The notes beneath the pieces are model-generated. The model did not search any database and was not told the origin of the DNA. It worked only from the letters and a program-made list of their open reading frames with translations. DNA of 64,000 bases, taken from contig OY282386.1 of the NCBI GenBank assembly GCA_958295945.1, positions 3,590,204 through 3,654,203 on the forward strand, read 5' to 3'. The DNA is from Candidatus Poribacteria bacterium. GTDB lineage: Bacteria; Poribacteria; WGA-4E; WGA-3G. Shown in pieces: positions 53,506-62,135 of the stretch (position 1 is the first letter of the stretch; each line of letters begins with the position of its first letter). The position numbers and the translations under genes were made by a program.

Positions 53506-54177
53506 TTATGTTGAAATATTTCCATCTTTCAGTGTAAATACTCGTTTTGGTGCGGCGTTTTGGGCACGGATATATCTTTCTGGGAGTTCAGGATCCGTAG
53601 TGGAAACCAATACTGTAGTACCTTGAAAATTGAGTGCATCAAAAAGCGCGAGCATTTCAAGGGTAAGTGATGGATCAAGTGTATCCGTTGGTTGGTCAGC
53701 AATGAGTAATAATGGACTATTGATAATCGCTCTTGCAATTGCAAGCCGTTGACGTTCATTACTGGAAATTTGCCTTGGATATGCTTTCTTATGGTGAACC
53801 AACCCCATCTGGTGTAATAGATTATTTACATTCTCACGCAAAATCTGTATTTTTGTTTTAACTAATTTCTGAGGAATAGCAAGATTTTGTTCTACAGTTT
53901 TGTATTCAACAAGATTACAGTCTTGAAAAACAACACCGATTTTGCGTCTGAAGATGGGCAGTGTAGATGGCGTAAGATCAGCAAGGGATTGACCAAGAAC
54001 ATTCACAGTCCCAGAAGTTGGAGTTAAGGCTCCATATAGTAGTTTAAGAAGCGTCGTTTTCCCAGATCCGCTTCCACCTACGAGGAACCCGAACTCACCA
54101 GGTTCAAGTCGAAAACTAGCTCTTTCCAACACACTGAGATCACGATAACTGAAATTAACTTGATGTAGTTGAATCAT
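53506..54177 (-). CDS. ftsE: FtsE-like ABC ATPase with degenerate catalytic motifs
   Basis: Numbering here counts from an upstream in-frame TTG at 54189; I prefer the ATG at 54177 as start. The P-loop GGSGSGKTT (38-46) and Q-loop Gln89 are intact. The signature motif is ISSNERQR instead of LSGGEQQR, Walker B reads LLIADQ with Gln166 in the place of the catalytic Glu, and the H-loop His is Thr198 (VSTTDPE). The codon for the Gln is CAA. In other ABC ATPases Glu-to-Gln locks ATP in the site. So FtsE may bind ATP but hardly hydrolyse it. FtsX follows downstream after about 100 bp. Confidence 0.85.
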   Translation of the reverse strand: MIQLHQVNFSYRDLSVLERASFRLEPGEFGFLVGGSGSGKTTLLKLLYGALTPTSGTVNVLGQSLADLTPSTLPIFRRKIGVVFQDCNLVEYKTVEQNLAIPQKLVKTKIQILRENVNNLLHQMGLVHHKKAYPRQISSNERQRLAIARAIINSPLLLIADQPTDTLDPSLTLEMLALFDALNFQGTTVLVSTTDPELPERYIRAQNAAPKRVFTLKDGNIST

Positions 54178-54218
54178 ATTACATCTCAAGTGAAAAAATC
54201 AAATTTGTGAATGTCCAA

Positions 54219-56498
54219 CTATTCTGCTATTGCTTTTGTAAACTTACATTCTTTTGAAGCACAGGTGTGAATCGGATCACTATCTTTTGGTGTTTTCTCT
54301 ACAATATAGGGGGCATCACATTCTGGACAAGGTTCTGCAATCGGTTTATCCCAACTGGCGAAACCACAAGATGGATAGTTACTACAACCATAGAAGATTC
54401 TGCCACGTTTGCTGCGACGTTCTCCTAAATAACCATCACAATCGGATTCTGGACAATCAACACCCATTGGTATCGGTTTGGCATTCTTACACTTTGGATA
54501 ACCACTACATGCCAAGAATTTTGCACCAGAACGACTCTGCTTGATTACCATCGGTTTTTCACACTTATCACAAAGTGTATCTGTCTCTTCAGGCTCTTCG
54601 GCTGCCGTATCATCACCATTGAGTCGTTTGATGTTTTCACATTCAGGATAATTGGAACATCCGAGGAAGCGACCATATCTCCCCCATTTTATTATCATGT
54701 TTCCACCGCACTTTTCACACTCCTCATCCGATTCCTTCTCCATGGCTTTTCGTGCTTCGTACATCTTATCGGGTGCGTCCTTCAAAGCTTCTTCAAATGA
54801 TGGATAAAATTCTCCAAGTGTCTCCACCCATGCAGTCTTCCCTTCTGCGATTGTATCAAGTTTCTGCTCCATCTCCTTAGTAAATTCAACATCTACAATA
54901 TCAGGAAAACCGTGAATCAGAAGTTCATTCACAAGTCTACCAACATCTGTAGGTAAGAGGCGACGTTGCTCTTTCTCAATGTAGCCGCGATCCTGTATCG
55001 TAGAAAGAATTGATGCATAAGTGCTTGGCCTACCTATTCCTTTTGCTTCTAATGCCTTAACAAGAGTTGCTTCATTATATCTCGGAGGTGGTTGCGTAAA
55101 GTGTTGTTTTTGATCCAACTTACGTAAATCAAGTGTCTCACCTTCCTTTACATCAGGCAGATTTACATTCTCATCGCCATCTCCGTTCCCCTCATTCGTA
55201 ACATCGTCTTGTCCTTCCATATATATCCGTCTAAAACCATCAAACTTGATAACTGAGCCAGTAGCGCGGAATGTATATTTCCCAGCCTTGATATCAATTG
55301 TAGTCGCATCAAAGATAGCAGGATTCATCTGACATGCGATAAACCGCATCCATATTAGTTCATAAAGACGGAACTGATCCTTGCTCAAAAATGATTTGAT
55401 GGATTCTGGTGTACGCAATTGCAATGTTGGACGAATCGCCTCATGAGCATCTTGTGCATCTTTTTTGCTCTTATAATGAATCGCACGACCAGGTAAGTAA
55501 TCAGAACCGTATTTGGTTTTGATATACTTTCGGACTGCAGTCAACGCATCTTGTGCAATACGGGTTGAATCAGTACGTATATAAGTGATTAGACCAACAC
55601 TACCTTCATCGCCAATCGTCAAACCTTCATATAGCTGCTGTGCGATCATCATAGTTCTTTTTGCCGTAAAACGGAGTTTTCGGGACGCTTCTTGCTGGAG
55701 AGTACTCGTAATAAATGGGGGAACAGGTCTCTGTTTGCGTTCACGCTTTTGAACTTTCTCAACGACATAGGTCTGTTCTTTTGTGTCAGCAGCTAATTCC
55801 TTTGCCCGTTCTTCATCTATACGGAATCCGTAGTTATTGATCTCACCCTTCTTAGTACCTATCTTATGTAGTTTCGCTGGAAAGAGATGTTCCTTTGGTG
55901 TAGGTGTTAGTGTGGCTGTTAATGTCCAATATTCCTCTGGTTTGAATGCTTCTATTTCCGCTTCACGTTCACAGATAAGTCGCACAGCAACAGATTGCAC
56001 TCGACCTGCACTCAGTCCAGGTTTAATACTTCTCCATAAAATTGGACTAATTTTCCATCCAATTAGTCTGTCTAAAACGCGCCGTGCTTGCTGTGCATCC
56101 ACAAGTGCTTGGTCTATTGTTCCAGGATTTTCAATCGCTTCTAAAATTGCGCTTTGCGTCACCTCATTATAAATAATGCGGTAAATGGGTTTCTTCGATT
56201 TTTTCAACTCTGTAGCGAGATGCCAACAAATTGCTTCACCTTCTCTATCTGGGTCTGCTGCGAGATAGATACAATCCACTTTTTTTGCTTTTTCCTGGAT
56301 TGCTTTAACGACAGATCCTTTTCCGCGTATGAGCACATATTTCGGCAAAAAGTTATTATCAACATCAACCCCAAGTTCTTTTTTCGGTAGGTCTCGGATA
56401 TGTCCAACTGAGGAATCAACTATATAGTCTTTTCCTAAAATTTTCTCGATTGTCTTTGCTTTTGCAGGAGATTCAACAACTACTAATGATTTCGGCAT
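54219..56498 (-). CDS. topA: DNA topoisomerase I
   Basis: The 759-residue type IA topoisomerase has the Toprim domain with Glu9 (SLVVVESPAKAK) and DPDREGE (82-88), the active-site Tyr306 in LITYIRTDSTR, and then several C4 zinc fingers near the C-terminus (CEKCGGNMIIKWGRYGRFLGC, CDKCEKPMVIKQSRSG, CPESDCDGYLG and CPECDAPYIV). It relaxes negative supercoils. All key residues are present. Confidence 0.95.
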   Translation of the reverse strand: MPKSLVVVESPAKAKTIEKILGKDYIVDSSVGHIRDLPKKELGVDVDNNFLPKYVLIRGKGSVVKAIQEKAKKVDCIYLAADPDREGEAICWHLATELKKSKKPIYRIIYNEVTQSAILEAIENPGTIDQALVDAQQARRVLDRLIGWKISPILWRSIKPGLSAGRVQSVAVRLICEREAEIEAFKPEEYWTLTATLTPTPKEHLFPAKLHKIGTKKGEINNYGFRIDEERAKELAADTKEQTYVVEKVQKRERKQRPVPPFITSTLQQEASRKLRFTAKRTMMIAQQLYEGLTIGDEGSVGLITYIRTDSTRIAQDALTAVRKYIKTKYGSDYLPGRAIHYKSKKDAQDAHEAIRPTLQLRTPESIKSFLSKDQFRLYELIWMRFIACQMNPAIFDATTIDIKAGKYTFRATGSVIKFDGFRRIYMEGQDDVTNEGNGDGDENVNLPDVKEGETLDLRKLDQKQHFTQPPPRYNEATLVKALEAKGIGRPSTYASILSTIQDRGYIEKEQRRLLPTDVGRLVNELLIHGFPDIVDVEFTKEMEQKLDTIAEGKTAWVETLGEFYPSFEEALKDAPDKMYEARKAMEKESDEECEKCGGNMIIKWGRYGRFLGCSNYPECENIKRLNGDDTAAEEPEETDTLCDKCEKPMVIKQSRSGAKFLACSGYPKCKNAKPIPMGVDCPESDCDGYLGERRSKRGRIFYGCSNYPSCGFASWDKPIAEPCPECDAPYIVEKTPKDSDPIHTCASKECKFTKAIAE

Positions 56499-56882
56499 TT
56501 TTTACTTCAATTGTCCTTATATGATAGATATTATTTTTTAAGATGGTATATAATCACTTGTCCACACATTATACTGCTATTAACATATAACTTAAGTTCT
56601 ACGGCTGCTTTTATTTAAAACGTTAGAATTCTAATATAGTGACAGAAAAAGGTGTGATTTCACAATTCGTCCACTATTGTTGCTATTTAAGAAGCAGCAA
56701 TCCACTATTCTACAATATTAACGATGAATCTACACAATAGTTGGATTCTGCGATAATTTATATCAAGGTTCATATCACAGAAGTTGGAAACGAGGAGCCA
56801 TTTAAAGAAATATTTCTATAAATTGGATCGCATTCTATGAATGAAATGAAAAAGTATTAGTCAACCATATTTCAATCTGGGA
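56499..56882. other. Gene-free AT-rich stretch
   Basis: The 384-bp gap between the starts of topA and the end of accD shows only AT-rich sequence with short poly-T/A tracts. I see no gene, hairpin or repeat that recurs elsewhere. It probably includes the topA promoter region on the side near 56499. Confidence 0.6.
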
Positions 56883-57656
56883 TCAGTCAACGAATGAGAG
56901 TAGGTCAATGAGTAATTTTCTCATTCTTGTGCGGTGAACAATATGGTCAATAAATCCATGCGCGACCAATGACTCAGCTTTTTGGAAGTTTTCTGGTAGT
57001 TCTTCTTGTAAACTCGCAACAGCCAAGGGACCTGCAAACCCAATACGAGCACCAGGTTCAGCAACAATAACATCACCAAGTGATGTATAACTTGCTGTTG
57101 CCCCACCAAACGTAGGGTCTGTGACGATGGAGATATAGAAACCACCGTTTTTAGCGTATTCAGCACATGCAGCTGCGGTCTTTGCCATCTGCATTAACGC
57201 TAATGTGCCTTCCTGCATCCGCATCCCGCCACTCACAGACACGATAACGAGAGGTAAACTATTTTTACCTGCATGCTCAATACATCGGGTAACCTTCTCA
57301 CCAATGACAGCACCGCATGTTCCCCCGATAAAACCGACATCACCTATTGCGATTGCAGTCGAATACCCGCCGACTTCTGCTATTCCTGAAAGCATCTCGG
57401 ATCTGAGTCCAGTCTTAGCAATATCCCGTTCAAGTTTTTCAGGGTATTCAGGGAATTCTAACGCATCTATAGAGTATAGGTTTACATCTGTTTCTTGGAA
57501 ACTGTCTTTATCAACAAGTAGGTTCAACCGTTCATGTGCACTCATAGGGTAATGTGCATCACATTCAGGACAAACCTTAAGGTTTTTGACAAATGCTTTT
57601 ACTTTAACGTCTGCGCTGCAATTTCTGCAGGTGAAGGATTCGGGAGTCTTGTCCAT
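56883..57656 (-). CDS. accD: Acetyl-CoA carboxylase carboxyltransferase subunit beta
   Basis: The 257-residue protein starts with a C4 zinc ribbon (Cys10, Cys13, Cys29, Cys32) and has the carboxyltransferase core with GDVGFIGGTCGAVIGEKVTRCIE, VSVSGGMRMQEGTLALMQMAK, and DPTFGGATASYTSLGDVIVAEPGARIGFAGP. It makes malonyl-CoA with AccA. It is slightly shorter than the usual 280-300 residues, missing little but the tail. No accA, folC or other acc gene is adjacent. Confidence 0.93.
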   Translation of the reverse strand: MDKTPESFTCRNCSADVKVKAFVKNLKVCPECDAHYPMSAHERLNLLVDKDSFQETDVNLYSIDALEFPEYPEKLERDIAKTGLRSEMLSGIAEVGGYSTAIAIGDVGFIGGTCGAVIGEKVTRCIEHAGKNSLPLVIVSVSGGMRMQEGTLALMQMAKTAAACAEYAKNGGFYISIVTDPTFGGATASYTSLGDVIVAEPGARIGFAGPLAVASLQEELPENFQKAESLVAHGFIDHIVHRTRMRKLLIDLLSFVD

Positions 57657-57703
57657 TTTATATTACATTAATATTTTATCTTAGATTATTACTGTGTTCC
57701 ACG

Positions 57704-58570
57704 TTATGGTAAAGATTGACGAGTGAAAACTTGACGCATTTGCTCCGCTTCCCGTACTGCATTATGTAATCTCCTTTTCAAACTAACATGGTCGCGGGAT
57801 TTAACTACCCTCCATACTTCTGAAGTAAGATATACTCTAATTTCGTCCTCTAATATGTTCTTCCTTACATTAACAGAATGATTTATCCATCGTCTTATGA
57901 TGCTTAAAGCAAAATGTCCAGGAAGTATGTCAATAAAACGGTGTTCATTTAGATAGTCTTGTACCAAGGATCTAGCACTTTCAATAATCTGTTTATTAAT
58001 CTGTTGTGAGGCTTTTATAGATAAATCCTGAATTTTACTAACATTGAAATCTGCCGAATCTTGATCAAGGAAAAATTGTTCTGCTCCCTTAGGAAACACT
58101 TTAAAACCAGTTTTTGCATGTTGGTTTGCTATATCTAAGATTAATAATTCCTTAAATCTCTGTTCAGTTTCTATAAGTATTGCATCAAAACTGCCAGGTA
58201 ACTCTTCTAAACTATCTTCTACATTTGCACGACTATAACGAAAATGTTCAATTGGTTCTTCTTCAATAAGATAGTTTTCATAGGAGTGTCGGTGTAGCAA
58301 GATTATTCTTCTATGTACACTTCTTTTACGCGTTAAAATATCATAGTGTCCATCAAGGACTATGACGTAGTGAAGATCTTTATTTCTAAGACCTTCTAAT
58401 AATTTATCAAATCCCTTTTCTTCACTGTAAGTTCGGATCCGACAATTATAGTTTTCAAGAATTATTCTATAAAAAGCAATATCTGTATGTCCCTCAACAT
58501 AAACAAGTACTTCATTCTTAAAAAACAAATATTCAGCTGCTAACCCAGCTGGAGTACGTGAAAGACCCAT
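57704..58570 (-). CDS. DUF4435 TOPRIM-like nuclease, putative AriB of a PARIS-type defence system
   Basis: The 288-residue protein matches DUF4435: the N-terminal VYVEGHTDIAFYR with Glu26, then VLDGHYD (Asp73, Asp77), and HRHSYENYL (about 93-101). In PARIS systems AriB is such a DUF4435 TOPRIM effector held by the ATPase AriA and released when a phage anti-restriction protein is sensed. The gene follows the AAA15 ATPase gene by 8 bp. The Glu in the VEG motif corresponds to the catalytic Glu in the family. The identification is by gene order and motifs. Confidence 0.8.
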   Translation of the reverse strand: MGLSRTPAGLAAEYLFFKNEVLVYVEGHTDIAFYRIILENYNCRIRTYSEEKGFDKLLEGLRNKDLHYVIVLDGHYDILTRKRSVHRRIILLHRHSYENYLIEEEPIEHFRYSRANVEDSLEELPGSFDAILIETEQRFKELLILDIANQHAKTGFKVFPKGAEQFFLDQDSADFNVSKIQDLSIKASQQINKQIIESARSLVQDYLNEHRFIDILPGHFALSIIRRWINHSVNVRKNILEDEIRVYLTSEVWRVVKSRDHVSLKRRLHNAVREAEQMRQVFTRQSLP

Positions 58571-58578
58571 TAATTTTC

Positions 58579-59892
58579 TTACCCTAAATCTATTACTTTA
58601 TCTTGATAATTTCCAACAATGTCGGGGGAATGTGTTGCAACTATTATCTGCATATTGTCTCCAAGAGTTACAAGAGATTCTAACAGCTTTTCCTGCCAAG
58701 TAACGTGTAACGACAATTCTGGTTCATCTGCAATATAAACCATTGGATTTTCTGCCTGCAGAAGGGCTTCAGTTAATAAAATTAGAATTTGCTTTTCACC
58801 AGAAGAAAGAAGACGAGGATTCAAATTTGATGATGATGTGGATGTAAGTTCCAATTGACCACTTTCAGAAACTTCAATCGATTTATCATTCAGATACGAA
58901 TTCACTGTTTTCTCATAAAGTCGCAAATATGCAAAGATACGTTCTCTATCTTCTTCAAGTTCTCTTGCATATTTAACCATGGCTTGTGTTCTCCGAATAA
59001 GCGGCACTACAAGTATGTCCTCAAAATCCCAACCAAACTTACCACTCTTATCTATTCGTTTCAATACATCTTCTGCTGCAGCAAAATGTTCACTAATTCT
59101 ACCCCGCATTTGTTCATCCAAAAGACCAGCTGCCTTAAAAGCCCCCAATAATTGCTTCTTTTCAGTTGTTGTCGGCAATTTTGATGGCATTGAATTAAGT
59201 ATTAAATTTAACTGATCATGTTCTCTACTATAAAGAATTACCGATAGTACCTGCTGTTCAAACTTTTTGTAAAGTTCTGAAAGTTGTGTGTTTAAACCAG
59301 AATGATAGTGAAACAGTCGTTCTAACAATTCGTGTAGATGTAAGTCTACTGATTCCAAAAGTTGCGCCCCTACGTATCTATCTTCTTCATACTCTCTAAT
59401 TGGTAAACGACGGCTGACAGGAAGCCAAACAATTGGAACTAAACTGGTTAATGCATCATAGAATTCTTCTGCTTTAATCGGTTTAACTCCGGTAGCAGCA
59501 CGAATTAGAGTATTTCTTGAATAATTTCCTCTCTCAGAATATGGGTGTCGTTCAGAAAATCTTCGGTCTAAAACTGTATCTATTTTGAATGGTAGTCTGT
59601 TTTTTCCTATAGAGATTTCAGAAAATCCATCTGCAACATCACGTTCTACTTTGATCGTATGAGTAGATTTTGCCTCAAAACTTCGCAGTTCAATTTCTAT
59701 TGCCTGAAAATTAAAGGAGAATATACTTCGTAAATCAGCTGTTAATGTGGAATATAATAGATTCAGAATTGTAGTCTTACCAGATGCATTAGGTCCAATC
59801 AGAACGTTTACATCATTGTTAAAATGCAGATCAATGTCCCGATAACCCCACAGATTAGTTATCTTAAAGGATTCAATTAAATAGTTATGCAT
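58579..59892 (-). CDS. AAA15/ABC-type ATPase, putative AriA of a PARIS-type defence system
   Basis: The 437-residue protein is an SMC/OLD-like ATPase: Walker A GPNASGKT (33-40), a long helical insert, signature LLSSGEKQ (361-368), Walker B MVYIADEPE with Asp389 and Glu390, and the H-loop His421 (VATHSPD). The family resembles AriA and other AAA15 ATPases of defence modules. Its gene directly precedes DUF4435, in the AriA-AriB order. A stand-alone OLD nuclease is excluded because no C-terminal TOPRIM follows Walker B. Confidence 0.85.
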   Translation of the reverse strand: MHNYLIESFKITNLWGYRDIDLHFNNDVNVLIGPNASGKTTILNLLYSTLTADLRSIFSFNFQAIEIELRSFEAKSTHTIKVERDVADGFSEISIGKNRLPFKIDTVLDRRFSERHPYSERGNYSRNTLIRAATGVKPIKAEEFYDALTSLVPIVWLPVSRRLPIREYEEDRYVGAQLLESVDLHLHELLERLFHYHSGLNTQLSELYKKFEQQVLSVILYSREHDQLNLILNSMPSKLPTTTEKKQLLGAFKAAGLLDEQMRGRISEHFAAAEDVLKRIDKSGKFGWDFEDILVVPLIRRTQAMVKYARELEEDRERIFAYLRLYEKTVNSYLNDKSIEVSESGQLELTSTSSSNLNPRLLSSGEKQILILLTEALLQAENPMVYIADEPELSLHVTWQEKLLESLVTLGDNMQIIVATHSPDIVGNYQDKVIDLG

Positions 59893-60049
59893 GATTCGGG
59901 CCTTCTACTATTCTACTAGTAAAAATATTCTGAAATCTTTTCTAACTTTACTCCATTGTAATCAATAGTAAGAATAATAACACATTTTACAAGAAAAAGC
60001 AAAAGTTTACCAAGACACGAGAATTAATTTTGCAATTCAACTTGTAGTA

Positions 60050-60063
60050 TGGTAAAATTACCA
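60050..60063. promoter_or_regulatory. Palindrome TGGTAAAATTACCA upstream of the GIY-YIG-like gene
   Basis: TGGTAA and TTACCA form a near-perfect palindrome 37 bp before the likely start. It overlaps a possible -10 region (GGTAAAAT). It may be an operator, or chance in AT-rich sequence. Confidence 0.3.
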
Positions 60064-60099
60064 TTAACACAATTACGTTTATGATATTGGAGGGTGAGA

Positions 60100-60306
60100 A
60101 TGATGGTTAAACGAGACACCTATAAATACCATTTAAAGAGAGGCAATACAATCCTTCGCAGTGGAATTACAAATGATTTAGATAGACGTGAGGGAGAACA
60201 CAAACGTAAATATGGAAAAGACGTTCACATTTATCAAGTTGGTAGAATAACTACGAAAGAAAGTGCTAAAGAATGGGAAGATCAACAGAAAAAAGGAACA
60301 CCTTAG
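60100..60306 (+). CDS. Small GIY-YIG-like protein
   Basis: The chosen ATG at 60100 gives 68 residues; a GTG at 60094 and an ATG at 60103 are alternatives. A GGAGG at 60089-60093 supports 60100 or 60103. The segment YKYHLKRGNTILRSGITNDLDRREGEH resembles the N-terminal strands and helix of the GIY-YIG nuclease fold (K-Y-H ... GITNDL-RR), but the later catalytic Glu and Asn region is short. A minimal GIY-YIG protein or a decayed one is likely. A strong terminator follows. Confidence 0.6.
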   Translation: MMVKRDTYKYHLKRGNTILRSGITNDLDRREGEHKRKYGKDVHIYQVGRITTKESAKEWEDQQKKGTP

Positions 60307-60326
60307 GTTCCATTCCTTTTAATAAT

Positions 60327-60368
60327 AACTGAATATCTCAAACATAGATAGAGATATTCAGTTGTTTT
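60327..60368. terminator. Rho-independent terminator after the GIY-YIG-like gene
   Basis: AACTGAATATCTC (60327-60339) pairs perfectly with GAGATATTCAGTT (60351-60363), and GTTTT follows on the + strand. It lies between the convergent GIY-YIG-like and LamG genes. The minus strand lacks a good T-run, so it works mainly for the + strand gene. Confidence 0.8.
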
Positions 60369-60375
60369 ATTCTAA

Positions 60376-61147
60376 CTAACGCAGAAATCCAGTACGCTTG
60401 AGTTGCCCCCACCTTGTAGCAAGTTTTCCTTTAGCTTCTACTGACAGAAACGCATCAAAACCATCACCTAATGCGTTGATCTCATCCTCATTGAGTGCTC
60501 GTGAAAGAATTACAGCATCATCTATTGCACCACCATAGCCTTCACCACCTTCTCCACCGAGACGGTAGGTTGTATTAGCACCGCGGGTTTCTTGATAGTC
60601 TGTCTCTTTCGCTAACTTGCCATTAACATATATCCTAAATTTCTTACCATCACTTTGAACAACAGCGTGACTCCACTCACCTTGTTTGATGTCACCACCA
60701 TCGGGTTTGGCATAGGATAGTCCATCCACCTACTTGTCCCCGCCATGACAATAGACCTTGTGCGGAGTTGACAAAGAGAGTATTATGACCTGCGTCACCC
60801 GGTAGACTTCGCCAGATATGTTGCCATTCTCCACCCTCAAATGTCGGATTGATCCATACAGAAAGAGTAAATGGGTCTGTCTTGAATAGATCCCCATGCA
60901 ATGTTTCGGATACCGCCATCTCAACGTGTGCGCCGACATCAAGATGAATTGCTTCCTTAAATTCTCCAGTATCCCAATTTGAACCACCTTTAATCACGCC
61001 ATGGTTTTCGTTTCCAGATGAATCTTCTGCATCACCATCAAATGAATAGTATGCGACTAAAGCATCTTCTGCTGAAACACCTATAATTAAGCATATAAGA
61101 AAAGCAGAACATGCCAATACAAATAACATTCCCTTCATCGTATACAC
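60376..61147 (-). pseudogene. LamG-domain secreted protein split by a frameshift
   Basis: A signal peptide (about 1-26) and the LamG start (LVAYYSFDGDAEDSSGNENHG, then FTLSVWINP) are in one frame that ends near 60692 with GQVGGWTILCQTRWW. The continuation (GGDIKQGEWSHAVVQSDGKKFRIYVNGKLAKETDY ... GGAIDDAVILSRAL) is in another frame, which begins at 60729. The join falls in 60692-60729. One base inserted or lost explains both halves, so this is a frameshifted gene or a sequencing error. The whole would be about 250 residues of the concanavalin-like LamG fold. Confidence 0.75.
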
Positions 61148-61217
61148 TCCTTTTTATAGTAAAGTTTAGAATTAAGAAGACATTTCAATGCACTTGCAAG
61201 TACCACAAGTCCCGTAG

Positions 61218-61236
61218 GGGCGAGGAAACCTCGCCC
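61218..61236. repeat. GGGCGAGG-AAA-CCTCGCCC hairpin
   Basis: GGGCGAGG (61218-61225) pairs perfectly with CCTCGCCC (61229-61236) around an AAA loop. It is related to the hairpins at 20631 and 2982. It lies in the gap 61148-61504, which otherwise holds no gene that I can support. Confidence 0.65.
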
Positions 61237-61504
61237 TCTGAGACGTGTCCTATTAATTGTCCATTCCACCGTGTGGTAATTTCCAAATCACACTAGTCGT
61301 ATTGGACTTGAGCACACATTGTCTTGCAAGCCACTTATTGTTCCGTTCAAGGTCTTCACCGTCAATGGGACTATTTTGAGCAAATTATGCTTGTGTAAGC
61401 GGTTTGTTCACTTGGTCATTGTAAACGAATGTCTGACTAACAGTATATCGCGTTCATAACAAAACATTTACCTCACTGTTAAACAACCAATGAGGTAAAT
61501 CGGA

Positions 61505-61690
61505 TTATAGATTGGGGATTTCTAACTGTTTACAGATTTCCTTTGCAAGTACATTGTCAATCTCGGTATGCCTCGGAACGGCGGTTCAAGTGCCCCGTTC
61601 AGAATCACCCCACAATGCATGTTTCTTGCCTTCTCGAATCAAACTACATCCATGCTTTTTGAGATGCCGAATTAACTTTACACGTTTCAT
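61505..61690 (-). pseudogene. hicA: hicA toxin gene broken by an in-frame TGA
   Basis: The frame from ATG (61690) reads MKRVKLIRHLKKHGCSLIRE, then KKHALWGDSERGT, an in-frame TGA at codon 35 (61586-61588), then TAVPRHTEIDNVLAKEICKQ and LEIPNL. This is the HicA family pattern, with the conserved His (KKHALW) before the stop and the VPRHTEID motif after it. HicA toxins are mRNA interferases of about 60 residues. The stop is near the middle, so the toxin is probably inactive. The ATG overlaps the hicB stop. Confidence 0.8.
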
Positions 61691-61899
61691 ACAGCAATTT
61701 TTACTTCCTCATACTCGCTTTCAGCACGGCTAACTGCTTCCTGCGAGTCATATTCTAAGACTTCAAGAAGTGTAATTTTTAATGTTTCCAATAATTCTTC
61801 TCGCGTCCTTTCTTGACAAGTGACTCCGGATACTTCTTGTATCCAACCGATCCACCACTCACCGCGGTGTTGGATCTGTGCAGTATAGTACGCTTGCAT
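61687..61899 (-). CDS. hicB: HicB-family antitoxin
   Basis: The 70-residue protein has the HicB pattern: a beta-strand start (YYTAQIQHRGEWWIGWIQEVSGVTCQERTREELLETLKITLLEVLEY) with an amphipathic helix after it. The C-terminal part is a short acidic tail, with no HTH. An AGGAG ribosome-binding site precedes the ATG. It sits before the broken hicA with an ATGA overlap, so it is the normal operon order, with antitoxin first. Confidence 0.8.
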   Translation of the reverse strand: MQAYYTAQIQHRGEWWIGWIQEVSGVTCQERTREELLETLKITLLEVLEYDSQEAVSRAESEYEEVKIAV

Positions 61900-62135
61900 A
61901 ACAATCTCCTATTGTTAAATCGGCTTAGGGTATTTTATGGTAAATTATAACAAATTATACACTTGCATCCCTTGGTATGTGAAATTTCCTAACCTAGCCA
62001 ATGTAAAGTGTGTAAAAAAAATCCAAAATCTACCATAATATCCTAAACAAAGAATAAGCGATATAGTCTAAATAGGGTCCCTGACTATATTTTAATTATA
62101 CAGACTAATAACCAAATCGTCAACCCCCAAAAAAA

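Noticed and set aside
61512..61733. Plus-strand 73-residue frame over hicA
   Set aside because: It is antisense to the hicA/hicB overlap, where the minus strand shows clear HicA family sequence.
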